Assembly: GCA_902767465.1 (NCBI GenBank) | Contig: CACXHM010000034.1 | Location: 1 to 12,207, forward strand | Origin: an uncultured Bacteroidia bacterium | Lineage (GTDB): Bacteria > Bacteroidota > Bacteroidia > Bacteroidales > UBA932 | Direction: 5' to 3' | DNA length: 12,207 nt | Shown here: positions 1 through 6,406 of the stretch, piece by piece | How the letters are laid out: each line of letters opens with the position of its first letter | How positions within the stretch are numbered: the stretch's first letter is position 1 | The notes under the pieces: model-generated | The model's input: only the letters and a program-made list of their open reading frames with translations | What the model was told of the DNA's origin: nothing | The model's database searches: none | Program-made: the position numbers and the translations under genes

Positions 1-1002
1 GATGCGGGCTTCAATCTCATCGGCAAGTTCAGTGTTATCGCGCAGCAGCTGCTTGACTGCCTCGCGTCCCTGGGCGAGTTTGTCGCCATTGTAGCTGAAC
101 CAGGATCCGGACTTTGCGATGATGCCGTACTCTACACCCAGATCTACCAATTCTCCACTGTGTGAAATGCCTTCGCCGAACACAATGTCGAATTCCGCTT
201 TTTTGAAAGGCGGTGCCATCTTGTTCTTTACCACCTTGACGCGGGTGCGGTTGCCGAGTGCGTCGTCCCCTTCCTTGATCTGGTTTGTGCGGCGTACATC
301 GATACGCACCGAAGCATAGAACTTGAGGGCGTTGCCTCCGGTGGTGGTTTCGGGGTTGCCGAACATGATTCCAATCTTCTCGCGCAGCTGGTTGATGAAG
401 ATGCAGCAGGTGTTGGTTTTTGAGATGTTCGCGGTGAGTTTCCGCAGTGCCTGGCTCATCAGTCGGGCCTGCAGCCCCACCTTGTTGTCGCCCATCTCGC
501 CTTCAATCTCCGCCTTTGGCGTAAGTGCCGCCACGGAGTCTATCACAACGATGTCCACAGCGCCGGAGCGGATGAGGTTGTCGGCGATTTCAAGTGCCTG
601 TTCGCCGTTGTCGGGCTGAGAGATGAGCAGCGTCTCGAGGTTTACTCCGAGAGCTTTTGCATAGGTGCGGTCGAATGCGTGCTCAGCATCGATCATTGCG
701 GCGATTCCGCCCTGTTTCTGAGCCTGGGCGATGGCATGGATTGCCAGCGTGGTCTTACCGCTGGATTCCGGCCCGTAGATTTCGATTATCCTGCCGCGCG
801 GATAACCTCCGATTCCGAGAGCATGGTCGAGTGCGACGCTCCCGCTGGGAATCACCTGGGCGTCACTCCATTCTGGCTGGTCTCCCAACTTCATGATCGT
901 GCCTTTCCCATAGTCCTTCTCAATCTTGTCGATCGTGGCCTGCAATGCCTTAAGTTTTGCGGCATTGAGTTCAGCGGCCTTTACTTCTGCTTCTTTAGCC
1001 AT
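1..1002 (-). CDS. recA: RecA recombinase (C-terminus cut by window edge)
   Basis: RecA is the ATP-dependent strand-exchange protein of homologous recombination and acts as a filament on single-stranded DNA. The visible 334 residues start MAKEAEVKAAEL and carry the Walker A loop GPESSGKTT at residues 77-85, the DAEHAF segment with the catalytic glutamate near residue 107, and the Walker B strand IVVIDS near 151-156. Further along are the DNA-binding loop regions GEMGDNKVGLQAR and FGNPETTTGGNALKFYASVR. The ATG at 1002-1000 is the first in frame and gives the usual N-terminal length. Only the acidic C-terminal tail is missing, because the reading frame is still open at base 1. The gene is transcribed away from rlmN. 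No LexA-type box is recognisable, but its leader holds two dyads (1013-1025 and 1034-1047). Identification is certain. Confidence 0.99.
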   Translation of the reverse strand, partial: MAKEAEVKAAELNAAKLKALQATIDKIEKDYGKGTIMKLGDQPEWSDAQVIPSGSVALDHALGIGGYPRGRIIEIYGPESSGKTTLAIHAIAQAQKQGGIAAMIDAEHAFDRTYAKALGVNLETLLISQPDNGEQALEIADNLIRSGAVDIVVIDSVAALTPKAEIEGEMGDNKVGLQARLMSQALRKLTANISKTNTCCIFINQLREKIGIMFGNPETTTGGNALKFYASVRIDVRRTNQIKEGDDALGNRTRVKVVKNKMAPPFKKAEFDIVFGEGISHSGELVDLGVEYGIIAKSGSWFSYNGDKLAQGREAVKQLLRDNTELADEIEARI

Positions 1003-1012
1003 AATGAAAAGT

Positions 1013-1025
1013 TTTAGTTACTAAA
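1013..1025. promoter_or_regulatory. 13-base palindrome just upstream of recA start
   Basis: TTTAGT, one central base, then ACTAAA form a perfect dyad with six-base arms, ending 10 bases before the recA ATG. It lies in the untranslated leader, downstream of the proposed -7 box. It could be an operator bound by a dimeric repressor or a weak RNA hairpin close to the start codon. It does not look like a LexA box of a described type. Function is inferred from position and symmetry only. Confidence 0.35.
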
Positions 1026-1033
1026 TGTCAAAA

Positions 1034-1047
1034 CGGGCTATTGCCCG
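1034..1047 (-). promoter_or_regulatory. GC-rich stem-loop at the predicted 5' end of recA mRNA
   Basis: CGGGC and GCCCG are perfect complements around a four-base loop (AATA on the recA strand), followed on that strand by TTTT. If transcription begins some 5-7 bases after the -7 box at 1060-1053, the mRNA would start at or just before this hairpin. A 5'-terminal hairpin could protect the mRNA. The T run after it also allows a weak attenuator reading. The stem is only five pairs, so this is a modest call. Confidence 0.35.
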
Positions 1048-1052
1048 AAAGG

Positions 1053-1060
1053 CAAATATA
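1053..1060 (-). promoter_or_regulatory. Putative recA promoter, -7 box
   Basis: TATATTTG on the minus strand matches the Bacteroidetes primary sigma factor -7 consensus TAnnTTTG exactly. It would give a leader of roughly 45-50 bases before the recA ATG. No clear TTG/TTTG -33 element stands about 20 bases further upstream, so the call rests on the -7 box and its position. It lies back to back with the rlmN box, 12 bases apart. Confidence 0.55.
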
Positions 1061-1072
1061 GGTAAAAAATGT

Positions 1073-1080
1073 TAACTTTG
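1073..1080 (+). promoter_or_regulatory. Putative rlmN promoter, -7 box
   Basis: TAACTTTG fits TAnnTTTG exactly and ends seven bases before the rlmN ATG. A transcript from this box would begin at or within a few bases of the start codon, giving a leaderless or nearly leaderless mRNA. A -33 TTG is not evident at the expected distance. An rlmN start further downstream would restore a leader, but the N-terminal residues of the longer form fit the family. Confidence 0.5.
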
Positions 1081-1087
1081 CTACGCT

Positions 1088-2119
1088 ATGGAAAAGTTGC
1101 TTGGAAAAACTCCGGAAGAACTCGGAGAGGTCGTAAAAGAGTGCGGCATGAAAGCTTTTGCAGCCGGTCAGGTTGCAAGGTGGCTGTATGTGTCGCGGGT
1201 GCGGTCGTTCGACGAAATGACCAACATCTCCAAGGCATCTCGGGAAAAACTTTCCGCCCTTTATGAACTCGGTGTCTGCGCACCTGCCGAAAGGGCCGTA
1301 AGTTCCGACGGCACCGTCAAGTATCTTTTTGGGGAGGGCCCTTCCGCAATAGAATCCGTAATGATTCCGGACGGCGAACGCTGCACCCTATGCGTTTCCT
1401 CGCAGTCGGGCTGCAAAATGAATTGCCGTTTCTGCATGACTGGCAGGGGCGGTTTCCATGGCCATCTGGATGCAGCCGGCATCCTCAACCAGTTCATCTC
1501 CATAGAAGAGAGCCAGCGCCTTACCAATGCGGTTTTCATGGGGATGGGCGAGCCTTTCGACAATTATGAAGCGGTTTCCCGGGCGCTCGAGGTGCTTACT
1601 GCTCCATGGGGATTCGCCTGGAGCCCGAAGCGCATCACTGTTTCCAGCATAGGCGTGCTGCCGGTGCTGGAGAGGTATCTCGCAGAGCAGAAATGCCATC
1701 TTGCCATCAGTCTCCACAATCCTTTCGGGGAAGAAAGGGCCGAACTGATGCCCGTTGAAAAGGTCTGGCCCATCAAGGAGGTCGTGGACCTTATAAGGCG
1801 GTGCGACTGGAGCGGCCAGAGGCGGGTGTCGTTCGAATATACAATGTTCTCGGGATGGAACGACAGCAAGCGTCATGCCGATGCGCTGGCGCGCCTCTTG
1901 AGGGGCCTGGAGTGCAGGGTGAACCTCATCCGCTTCCATAAGATTCCGGATTTTCCCTATGGAACTTCCGCCCCCGGGGTGATGGAAGCTTTCCGCGACC
2001 GTCTTTCCTCTAACGGAATCACCTGCACGATCCGCGCCTCGCGCGGAGAAGACATTTTCGCAGCCTGCGGCCTGCTTGCTGCCAATCAAAACAAAGAGAA
2101 CGGCCATGAAACTGTATAA
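1088..2119 (+). CDS. rlmN: 23S rRNA (adenine-2503-C2) methyltransferase RlmN
   Basis: RlmN is a radical-SAM enzyme that methylates C2 of A2503 in 23S rRNA, and in known members a tRNA adenine as well. The 343-residue product has the family's domain order: an N-terminal helical domain (about 1-90) and a radical-SAM barrel with the CxxxCxxC cluster motif at Cys109, Cys113 and Cys116. It also has both cysteines of the methylation mechanism, Cys102 (in TLCVSS, seven residues before the cluster, as in E. coli) and Cys327 (in EDIFAACG). The SLHNPF and LMPVEKVWPI segments and the RASRGEDI ending match Bacteroidetes RlmN rather than Cfr. The ATG at 1088 follows a -7 box by seven bases. The last 14 bases overlap the next gene, so the two are probably co-transcribed. 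Confidence 0.96.
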   Translation: MEKLLGKTPEELGEVVKECGMKAFAAGQVARWLYVSRVRSFDEMTNISKASREKLSALYELGVCAPAERAVSSDGTVKYLFGEGPSAIESVMIPDGERCTLCVSSQSGCKMNCRFCMTGRGGFHGHLDAAGILNQFISIEESQRLTNAVFMGMGEPFDNYEAVSRALEVLTAPWGFAWSPKRITVSSIGVLPVLERYLAEQKCHLAISLHNPFGEERAELMPVEKVWPIKEVVDLIRRCDWSGQRRVSFEYTMFSGWNDSKRHADALARLLRGLECRVNLIRFHKIPDFPYGTSAPGVMEAFRDRLSSNGITCTIRASRGEDIFAACGLLAANQNKENGHETV

Positions 2120-4544
2120 GTTTATCGTACTGCTGTCGTGTCTTGCGGTCTGCACGCCGGTTTCCGCCCAGCAGAGGAGGATGCGCCCCGACCGTGAAGC
2201 GCGTGCGGAACAGAAGCTGGCGGCATCCAGTATCGATGCTGCGGGGGATTCCCTGATGTTTACGAAGATGAAGGCCCGCATGGACAGTATCCGCACCGCG
2301 GAAAAGCGTCCCACTGTAGCTCTTGTCCTCAGCGGAGGCGGAGCGAAAGGTGCCGCACATGTGGGCATTCTGAAATATCTGGAGGAACAGCAGATTCCCA
2401 TCGACATGATACTCGGCACAAGCATGGGCGGCTTGGTGGGCGGAATGTATGCAATAGGTTATACAGCGGCCGACCTTGACACCCTGCTTCGCGGAATCGA
2501 CTGGTCACGGGCCCTTTCCGACAAGGTCCCCTACGACAGGATTCCATATCTGACCCGGATGCGCCGTCAGCGTTACCTGCTTTCACTTCCTTTCCATTAC
2601 GAAAAGCAGGATTTCGAGGCCAAGGTCGGGGACGGCGTTCTCTATTCGGCGCGCAGGAGGGGTGTAAAACTCAGCGCCACGCAGGAAGATGACATGGTAA
2701 AGGGTGCGGCATCCAGCACTTCTTTCAACAGCCTTCCGTCCGGATATGCTTATGGGGTAAATGTCGGCAACCTGATATCATCCAGAACCGTAGGGTATCA
2801 GGATTCCACCGATTTTACAAACCTTCCCATACCCTTCGTGTGCGTAGCTTCCGACATGGTGTCGTGCAAGGCAAAGAACTGGTCGTCAGGTCCGCTCAAT
2901 ACTGCTCTGCGTTCCACCATGTCCATTCCGGTTCTGTTCGAGCCTGTGCGTTATCAGGACATGATCCTTATAGACGGTGGAACGAGAAATAATTTCCCCA
3001 CCGACCTTGCGCGGGCTATGGGCGCTGACATTATCATAGGGGTGGTGCTTTCAGACGCCGACCGCACCTATGCGCAGATCAATAATCTTGCAGATATGGT
3101 AATGCAGGTGGTGGATATGCTCGGTCGCGAGGCCTATTCCGGCAATGTCCGCAGGGCGGATGTCTATATCCATCCGGACCTTCACGAGTACAATATGCTC
3201 AGCTTCGGCAAGGAAGAGATCGATACCATCCTGGCCCGGGGATACGCTGCCGCCCTGGCGAATTCCGATGCGATTGCCGGAGTGAAAGCCTGGACGGGCC
3301 CGTCCCATTCGGTGAAGCATGGTCGCAAGGCCCTCGATATCAGCCGCAACAATGTGCGCATCAGTTCCATAGAATTCGCCGGCATGAAGCATCTGGATGC
3401 AGTGTTGCTGCAGAAAGAAATTGACATCAAGGTTGGTGATACGGTGGGGGAGAATCAGATCAATGCGGCTGTTGAAAGGCTGTTTTCGCTGGATGCACTC
3501 GAGTCGGTGAGTTATAATCTTTTGGAAGAGTCCGACGGCTGGCATCTGGTGTTCAACTGCAACAAGGGGCCGGTGCACAGAATAGGGGTATCCAGCCGGG
3601 CCGATACCGAAGAACTGGTTGCTGCATTGCTGAATGTAGGCCTCAACGTAAATAAACTGAGCGGCCCGAGACTCGACCTGGAGATGCGTGCAGGCAGCCG
3701 CTGGTATGGAAAGGCGACGGGATCTCTCACCGTGTCGGGCCTGCCTACGCTGAACCTCCAATTAAAGGGCGGACATACTACGGCCTATATGAACCGGGAA
3801 GGTTATAACTATAATGTGGGTTTTTGGAACACCGGTGCAGATTTTTACCTGTCCGGGATGCGTTTACAGACGCTGGATTTCCGTGTCGGTTTCCTGCATG
3901 ACTACTATTCCATCAATTCGTTGCTGAGCAATTCCGGGGTAGCTGTTCCCAAGGAGACAATGAAAAAGTTCAGCAAGTGGTACTCAAACATCTATGTCAA
4001 CTTCCGTCACAACACCCTCGACGATCTGTATTTCCCTTCCAGGGGCCTCAGCATCGGCGCCGACGTGCGATGGCTGCCATGGGATTCCGGCACAAAAGAG
4101 ATGGGAGTTGACTTTCGCACCGTCCTGCCCGTCGGCCGGCACTTTGCAGTATTGCCGTCTGCCTATGTACGCACCGTGGTGGATGCATCCGAAGACAGTT
4201 TTTTTGTGGCTAATTTTATCGGCGGTGTCATGCCTGGCCGCTACATTGACAGTCAGATACCCTTTGCCGGCATTAACGGAGTAATTCCCGCAAGAGATTT
4301 CGTGTCGGTGCTGAATCTCGATCTGAGGGTCAGCCTTGCAAAGAACCTCTACGCCACCGTTGCAGGTTCCTGCGCGCTGGACTCCGACACTATGTTTACC
4401 GATTTTACAGAAGTGAAACCCACCATTTTCGGAATTGCCGGAGAACTCGCCTACAACTCCATTATCGGCCCGTTGCGCGCCCGTGTCAACTGGTCAAACA
4501 AACTCGGTCTCGGCGTTTACGCCGGTTTTGGGTTTGATTTCTGA
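2106..4544 (+). CDS. Patatin-like phospholipase with POTRA and outer-membrane barrel (type Vd-like)
   Basis: The predicted protein has 812 residues and three parts. First comes a signal peptide, MKLYKFIVLLSCLAVCTPVSA. Next is a patatin domain (about 69-400) with the oxyanion motif GGGAKG at 77-82, the nucleophile elbow GTSMG with Ser106, and the second dyad residue Asp290 in IDGGTRNNFP. It ends with a POTRA-like segment (about 417-490) and a beta-rich region of about 320 residues closing in GFGFDF, typical of Omp85/BamA-fold barrels. By family knowledge this resembles PlpD-type (type Vd) proteins, in which a barrel carries a lipase domain to or across the outer membrane. The substrate is not known from sequence. 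An in-frame ATG exists at 2076, but the ATG at 2106 places the signal peptide at the N-terminus, so I chose it. It overlaps rlmN by 14 bases and precedes recX by 32. Confidence 0.9.
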   Translation: MKLYKFIVLLSCLAVCTPVSAQQRRMRPDREARAEQKLAASSIDAAGDSLMFTKMKARMDSIRTAEKRPTVALVLSGGGAKGAAHVGILKYLEEQQIPIDMILGTSMGGLVGGMYAIGYTAADLDTLLRGIDWSRALSDKVPYDRIPYLTRMRRQRYLLSLPFHYEKQDFEAKVGDGVLYSARRRGVKLSATQEDDMVKGAASSTSFNSLPSGYAYGVNVGNLISSRTVGYQDSTDFTNLPIPFVCVASDMVSCKAKNWSSGPLNTALRSTMSIPVLFEPVRYQDMILIDGGTRNNFPTDLARAMGADIIIGVVLSDADRTYAQINNLADMVMQVVDMLGREAYSGNVRRADVYIHPDLHEYNMLSFGKEEIDTILARGYAAALANSDAIAGVKAWTGPSHSVKHGRKALDISRNNVRISSIEFAGMKHLDAVLLQKEIDIKVGDTVGENQINAAVERLFSLDALESVSYNLLEESDGWHLVFNCNKGPVHRIGVSSRADTEELVAALLNVGLNVNKLSGPRLDLEMRAGSRWYGKATGSLTVSGLPTLNLQLKGGHTTAYMNREGYNYNVGFWNTGADFYLSGMRLQTLDFRVGFLHDYYSINSLLSNSGVAVPKETMKKFSKWYSNIYVNFRHNTLDDLYFPSRGLSIGADVRWLPWDSGTKEMGVDFRTVLPVGRHFAVLPSAYVRTVVDASEDSFFVANFIGGVMPGRYIDSQIPFAGINGVIPARDFVSVLNLDLRVSLAKNLYATVAGSCALDSDTMFTDFTEVKPTIFGIAGELAYNSIIGPLRARVNWSNKLGLGVYAGFGFDF

Positions 4545-4576
4545 TTTGCTCCCGGAAGAACGTAACGTAGATTATC

Positions 4577-5035
4577 ATGAACAAGGAAGTCTTATCTGCA
4601 ATGGAAGCGCTTTGTGCCAAGCGCGAATATTGCGTTTCGGATATCCGGCGCAAGGCTCTCCTCAAACTTGAAGGCGACGGGGAGGCTGCTGAGGAGATCG
4701 TTGCGTCGCTGGTTGCCGACAAGTTCGTGGACGATGCCCGTTATGCATCCGCCTTCGCCCGCGAGAAAGCGTCCCTGCAGGGATGGGGCCCGATCAAGAT
4801 CAGATTTCAACTTCGGATGAAGGGCATCAGCGATGCCGATATAAACGCTGCCCTTGATGATGTTGATACCGAAAAGGCTGCCGCCCGTCTGGAACGGCTT
4901 CTGGAAACCAAATGGAAGACCCTGCGTGAAGATCCCCAGGGGCGCCTAAAACTCATAAAGTTCGCTCTTTCACGTGGCTATGACTACTCCGAAGTGGAGA
5001 GGTTTTTGACACAAATTGTTCGCAACCTGAACTGA
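4577..5035 (+). CDS. recX: RecX-family regulator of RecA
   Basis: RecX proteins bind RecA filaments and modulate, usually inhibit, their ATPase and strand-exchange activity. The 152-residue product is almost all helical and shows the family's three-helix repeats: an N-terminal segment with REYCVSDIRRKALLKL, the hallmark VADKFVDDARYASAFAREKA (about 47-66), then GWGPIKIRFQLRMKGIS. The C-terminal repeat is divergent (LIKFALSRGYDYSEVERFL). Its length is normal for the family. It is the last gene of the rlmN unit, 32 bases after the patatin gene, and a terminator lies about 65 bases beyond its stop. It is unusual in being separated from recA, which lies about 3.6 kb away on the other strand. Confidence 0.9.
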   Translation: MNKEVLSAMEALCAKREYCVSDIRRKALLKLEGDGEAAEEIVASLVADKFVDDARYASAFAREKASLQGWGPIKIRFQLRMKGISDADINAALDDVDTEKAAARLERLLETKWKTLREDPQGRLKLIKFALSRGYDYSEVERFLTQIVRNLN

Positions 5036-5100
5036 TTCAGCTTCTCCAAAAGGGAGGAAACCATCTGAACAGTGAACGGTTGTTCCGAAAAAACAGCGGA

Positions 5101-5137
5101 TTCCGGAAAAGTCACTATTTCCGGAACAAGTTTTTTT
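5101..5137 (+). terminator. Rho-independent terminator of the rlmN-patatin-recX unit
   Basis: TTCCGGAAA (5101-5109) and TTTCCGGAA (5118-5126) form a perfect nine-pair stem with an eight-base loop. The bases CAAG and then seven T residues (5131-5137) follow. It lies about 65 bases after the recX stop and faces the right way. The four bases between stem and T run make it slightly less canonical. A partial copy of the left arm (GTTCCGAAAA near 5082-5091) could offer an alternative pairing. Confidence 0.75.
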
Positions 5138-5186
5138 CGCAGTCTGCTTTCAGAGAATAGGGATAGCCGTGATTTGTAAATATCTG

Positions 5187-5206
5187 TGGCCTAGCTGGTT
5201 AGGCCA
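5187..5206. repeat. Seven-pair inverted repeat abutting the terminator
   Basis: TGGCCTA (5187-5193) and TAGGCCA (5200-5206) are perfect complements around a six-base loop. The right arm touches the first base of the following terminator stem, so on RNA the two hairpins could stack end to end. In the minus direction this hairpin lies beyond the terminator. It has no T run of its own and its role is unclear. Confidence 0.5.
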
Positions 5207-5236
5207 AAACCCTCGGCAGAATTCGCCGAGGGTTTT
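5206..5236 (-). terminator. Strong bidirectional terminator, mainly for the aromatic operon
   Basis: AAAACCCTCGGC (5206-5217) and GCCGAGGGTTTT (5225-5236) make a perfect twelve-pair stem with a seven-base loop. It is flanked by A and T tracts, so it works as an intrinsic terminator on either strand. On the minus strand it lies about 94 bases after the DAHP synthase stop and is the likely end of that transcript. On the plus strand it backs up the recX terminator. Confidence 0.85.
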
Positions 5237-5239
5237 AAA

Positions 5240-5322
5240 GCAAGTCGCTGAAAGCCAGATGTTTACGAAACATGCACTTTGGCGGAAAGCAGTCACCCCA
5301 AAGACTTGCGTCCGCTTACTGC
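5240..5322 (-). other. Foldable 3' region after the DAHP synthase gene, possible structured RNA
   Basis: Three perfect six-pair stems nest as a three-way junction: outer GCAAGT/ACTTGC (5240-5245 with 5304-5309), ATGTTT/AAACAT (5259-5264 with 5268-5273, triloop), and CTTTGG/CCAAAG (5277-5282 with 5298-5303). An alternative pair GCCA/TGGC (5254-5257 with 5280-5283) competes with the last stem. The modules GCGGA (5282-5286) and GCAGT (5289-5293) recur as complements TCCGC (5311-5315) and ACTGC (5318-5322) in crossed order, as in a pseudoknot. The whole lies between the DAHP synthase stop and its terminator. No Rfam family is recognised by eye, and the strand is inferred from the terminator. The rest of the 294-base gap 5036-5329 holds only the three hairpins listed separately and no plausible gene. 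Confidence 0.35.
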
Positions 5323-5329
5323 CTGTTTC

Positions 5330-6406
5330 TTAATTCTGCTGCGCTACCGAAGCCTCGTGGATGAGGTTCCAGAGTTTTTTTGCAAATTCGGGATCGAGTC
5401 CGTAGCCCGCGGCAGAAGAAGCGACCTTTTCGAGCACTGCATCCCAACGTCCGGGCTGGACTATGGCTATATTGTTTGCCTTTTTCAGCGTTCCTATCTG
5501 GCGGCTGACCTTCATTCGTGATGCAAGGGTGAAGAGGAGATTCTCATCGAGCACGTCGATCTGGGCGCGCAGTTCGCGAAGCGTGTCGTTGAAGGCTTCG
5601 TCCGCAGTGGCGGCATCGCGGATAACCAGCGATTCCAGCATGTTCTGGAGCTCGGAAGGTTTGAGTTGCTGAGCGGCATCGCTCAAGGCGCAGGACGGGT
5701 CGCAGTGCGATTCTACCATAAGTCCTTCCAGTCCGAGGTCCATCGCCATCTGGGAAAGTTCCTGCAGGTAATCCCGCTTTCCTGCCATATGGCTGGGATC
5801 GGCAAAAACCGGAATCTCCGGATGGCGGGCACGCAGTTCCACAACCATGTTCCATTCGGGAGCATTACGGTATTTGATTTTCTGCGATGTTGAAACACCC
5901 CTGTGAATGGCGCCCAGCTTGCGGATGCCCTGGGCGTGCAGCCTTTCGAACGCTCCGATCCAGAGGTCCAGGTCCGGGTTCACCGGATTCTTTACCAGCA
6001 CGGGGATGTCGGTGTCGCGCAGCGCCTCAGCAATTTCCTGCACCAGGAAGGGATTGGCGGTGGTCCTTGCACCCAGCCATACCATATCTATCCCGTATTT
6101 GATACACTCGAACACGTGCTTTTCCCCGGCGACTTCCGTACACGTCCTCATGCCATAACGGTTCTTCACTTCCCGGAGCCATTTAAGGCCTTCGGTTCCT
6201 ACGCCTTCGAAACTGCCCGGGTGGGTGCGCGGTTTCCAGATACCGGCACGGTACACGTTGATTCCGAATTTCTTCAGCCCTTCGGCGGTTTCCATCACCT
6301 GCGCTTCGCTTTCGGCGCTGCAGGGGCCCGCAATCACGCAGGGGCGAGGCGGAAGATGAAAGAATCCCCAGTCGTTCAGGGGAACGAGGTCGAACTTTCC
6401 AGTCAT
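5330..6406 (-). CDS. Bifunctional DAHP synthase / chorismate mutase
   Basis: The enzyme makes DAHP from phosphoenolpyruvate and erythrose 4-phosphate, the entry to the shikimate pathway, and its C-terminal domain turns chorismate into prephenate. Residues 1-265 are a class I-beta DAHP synthase without the N-terminal extension: AGPCSAES (metal Cys29), RAGIWKPRTHP (53-63), KNPVNPD (139-145), IHRG (His168), FADPSH (201-206). Residues about 272-358 are an AroQ-type chorismate mutase helix bundle: LRAQIDVLDENLL with Arg280, then ASRMKVSRQIGTLKK. This fusion order is known from Bacteroidetes such as Prevotella, where the mutase domain and prephenate also control synthase activity. Length 358 is normal. 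Its ATG shares one base with the tyrA stop (TAATG), so it is probably translationally coupled. It is the last gene of the operon. Confidence 0.96.
   Translation of the reverse strand: MTGKFDLVPLNDWGFFHLPPRPCVIAGPCSAESEAQVMETAEGLKKFGINVYRAGIWKPRTHPGSFEGVGTEGLKWLREVKNRYGMRTCTEVAGEKHVFECIKYGIDMVWLGARTTANPFLVQEIAEALRDTDIPVLVKNPVNPDLDLWIGAFERLHAQGIRKLGAIHRGVSTSQKIKYRNAPEWNMVVELRARHPEIPVFADPSHMAGKRDYLQELSQMAMDLGLEGLMVESHCDPSCALSDAAQQLKPSELQNMLESLVIRDAATADEAFNDTLRELRAQIDVLDENLLFTLASRMKVSRQIGTLKKANNIAIVQPGRWDAVLEKVASSAAGYGLDPEFAKKLWNLIHEASVAQQN

Noticed and set aside
2076..2105. Upstream ATG for the patatin gene, inside rlmN
   Set aside because: It would put ten charged residues ahead of an otherwise well-placed signal peptide. 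The ATG at 2106 is the better start.
1388..2425. Long minus-strand open frame (345 codons) across rlmN and the patatin gene start
   Set aside because: It is antisense to two clearly conserved genes and its translation shows no family motif. It reflects codon bias of the real genes.
3051..3761. Minus-strand open frame of 236 codons inside the patatin/barrel gene
   Set aside because: It is antisense to a continuous, motif-bearing coding frame. No recognisable domain or start context.
5187..5206. Resemblance of the hairpin to a tRNA D-arm (TAGCTGGTTAGG)
   Set aside because: No acceptor stem, anticodon arm or T-arm can be placed around it. The simple inverted repeat explains the sequence.
5277..5303. 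GGAA-containing hairpin as a possible small SRP RNA apex
   Set aside because: The conserved paired internal loop of SRP RNA helix 8 is not present on either side.
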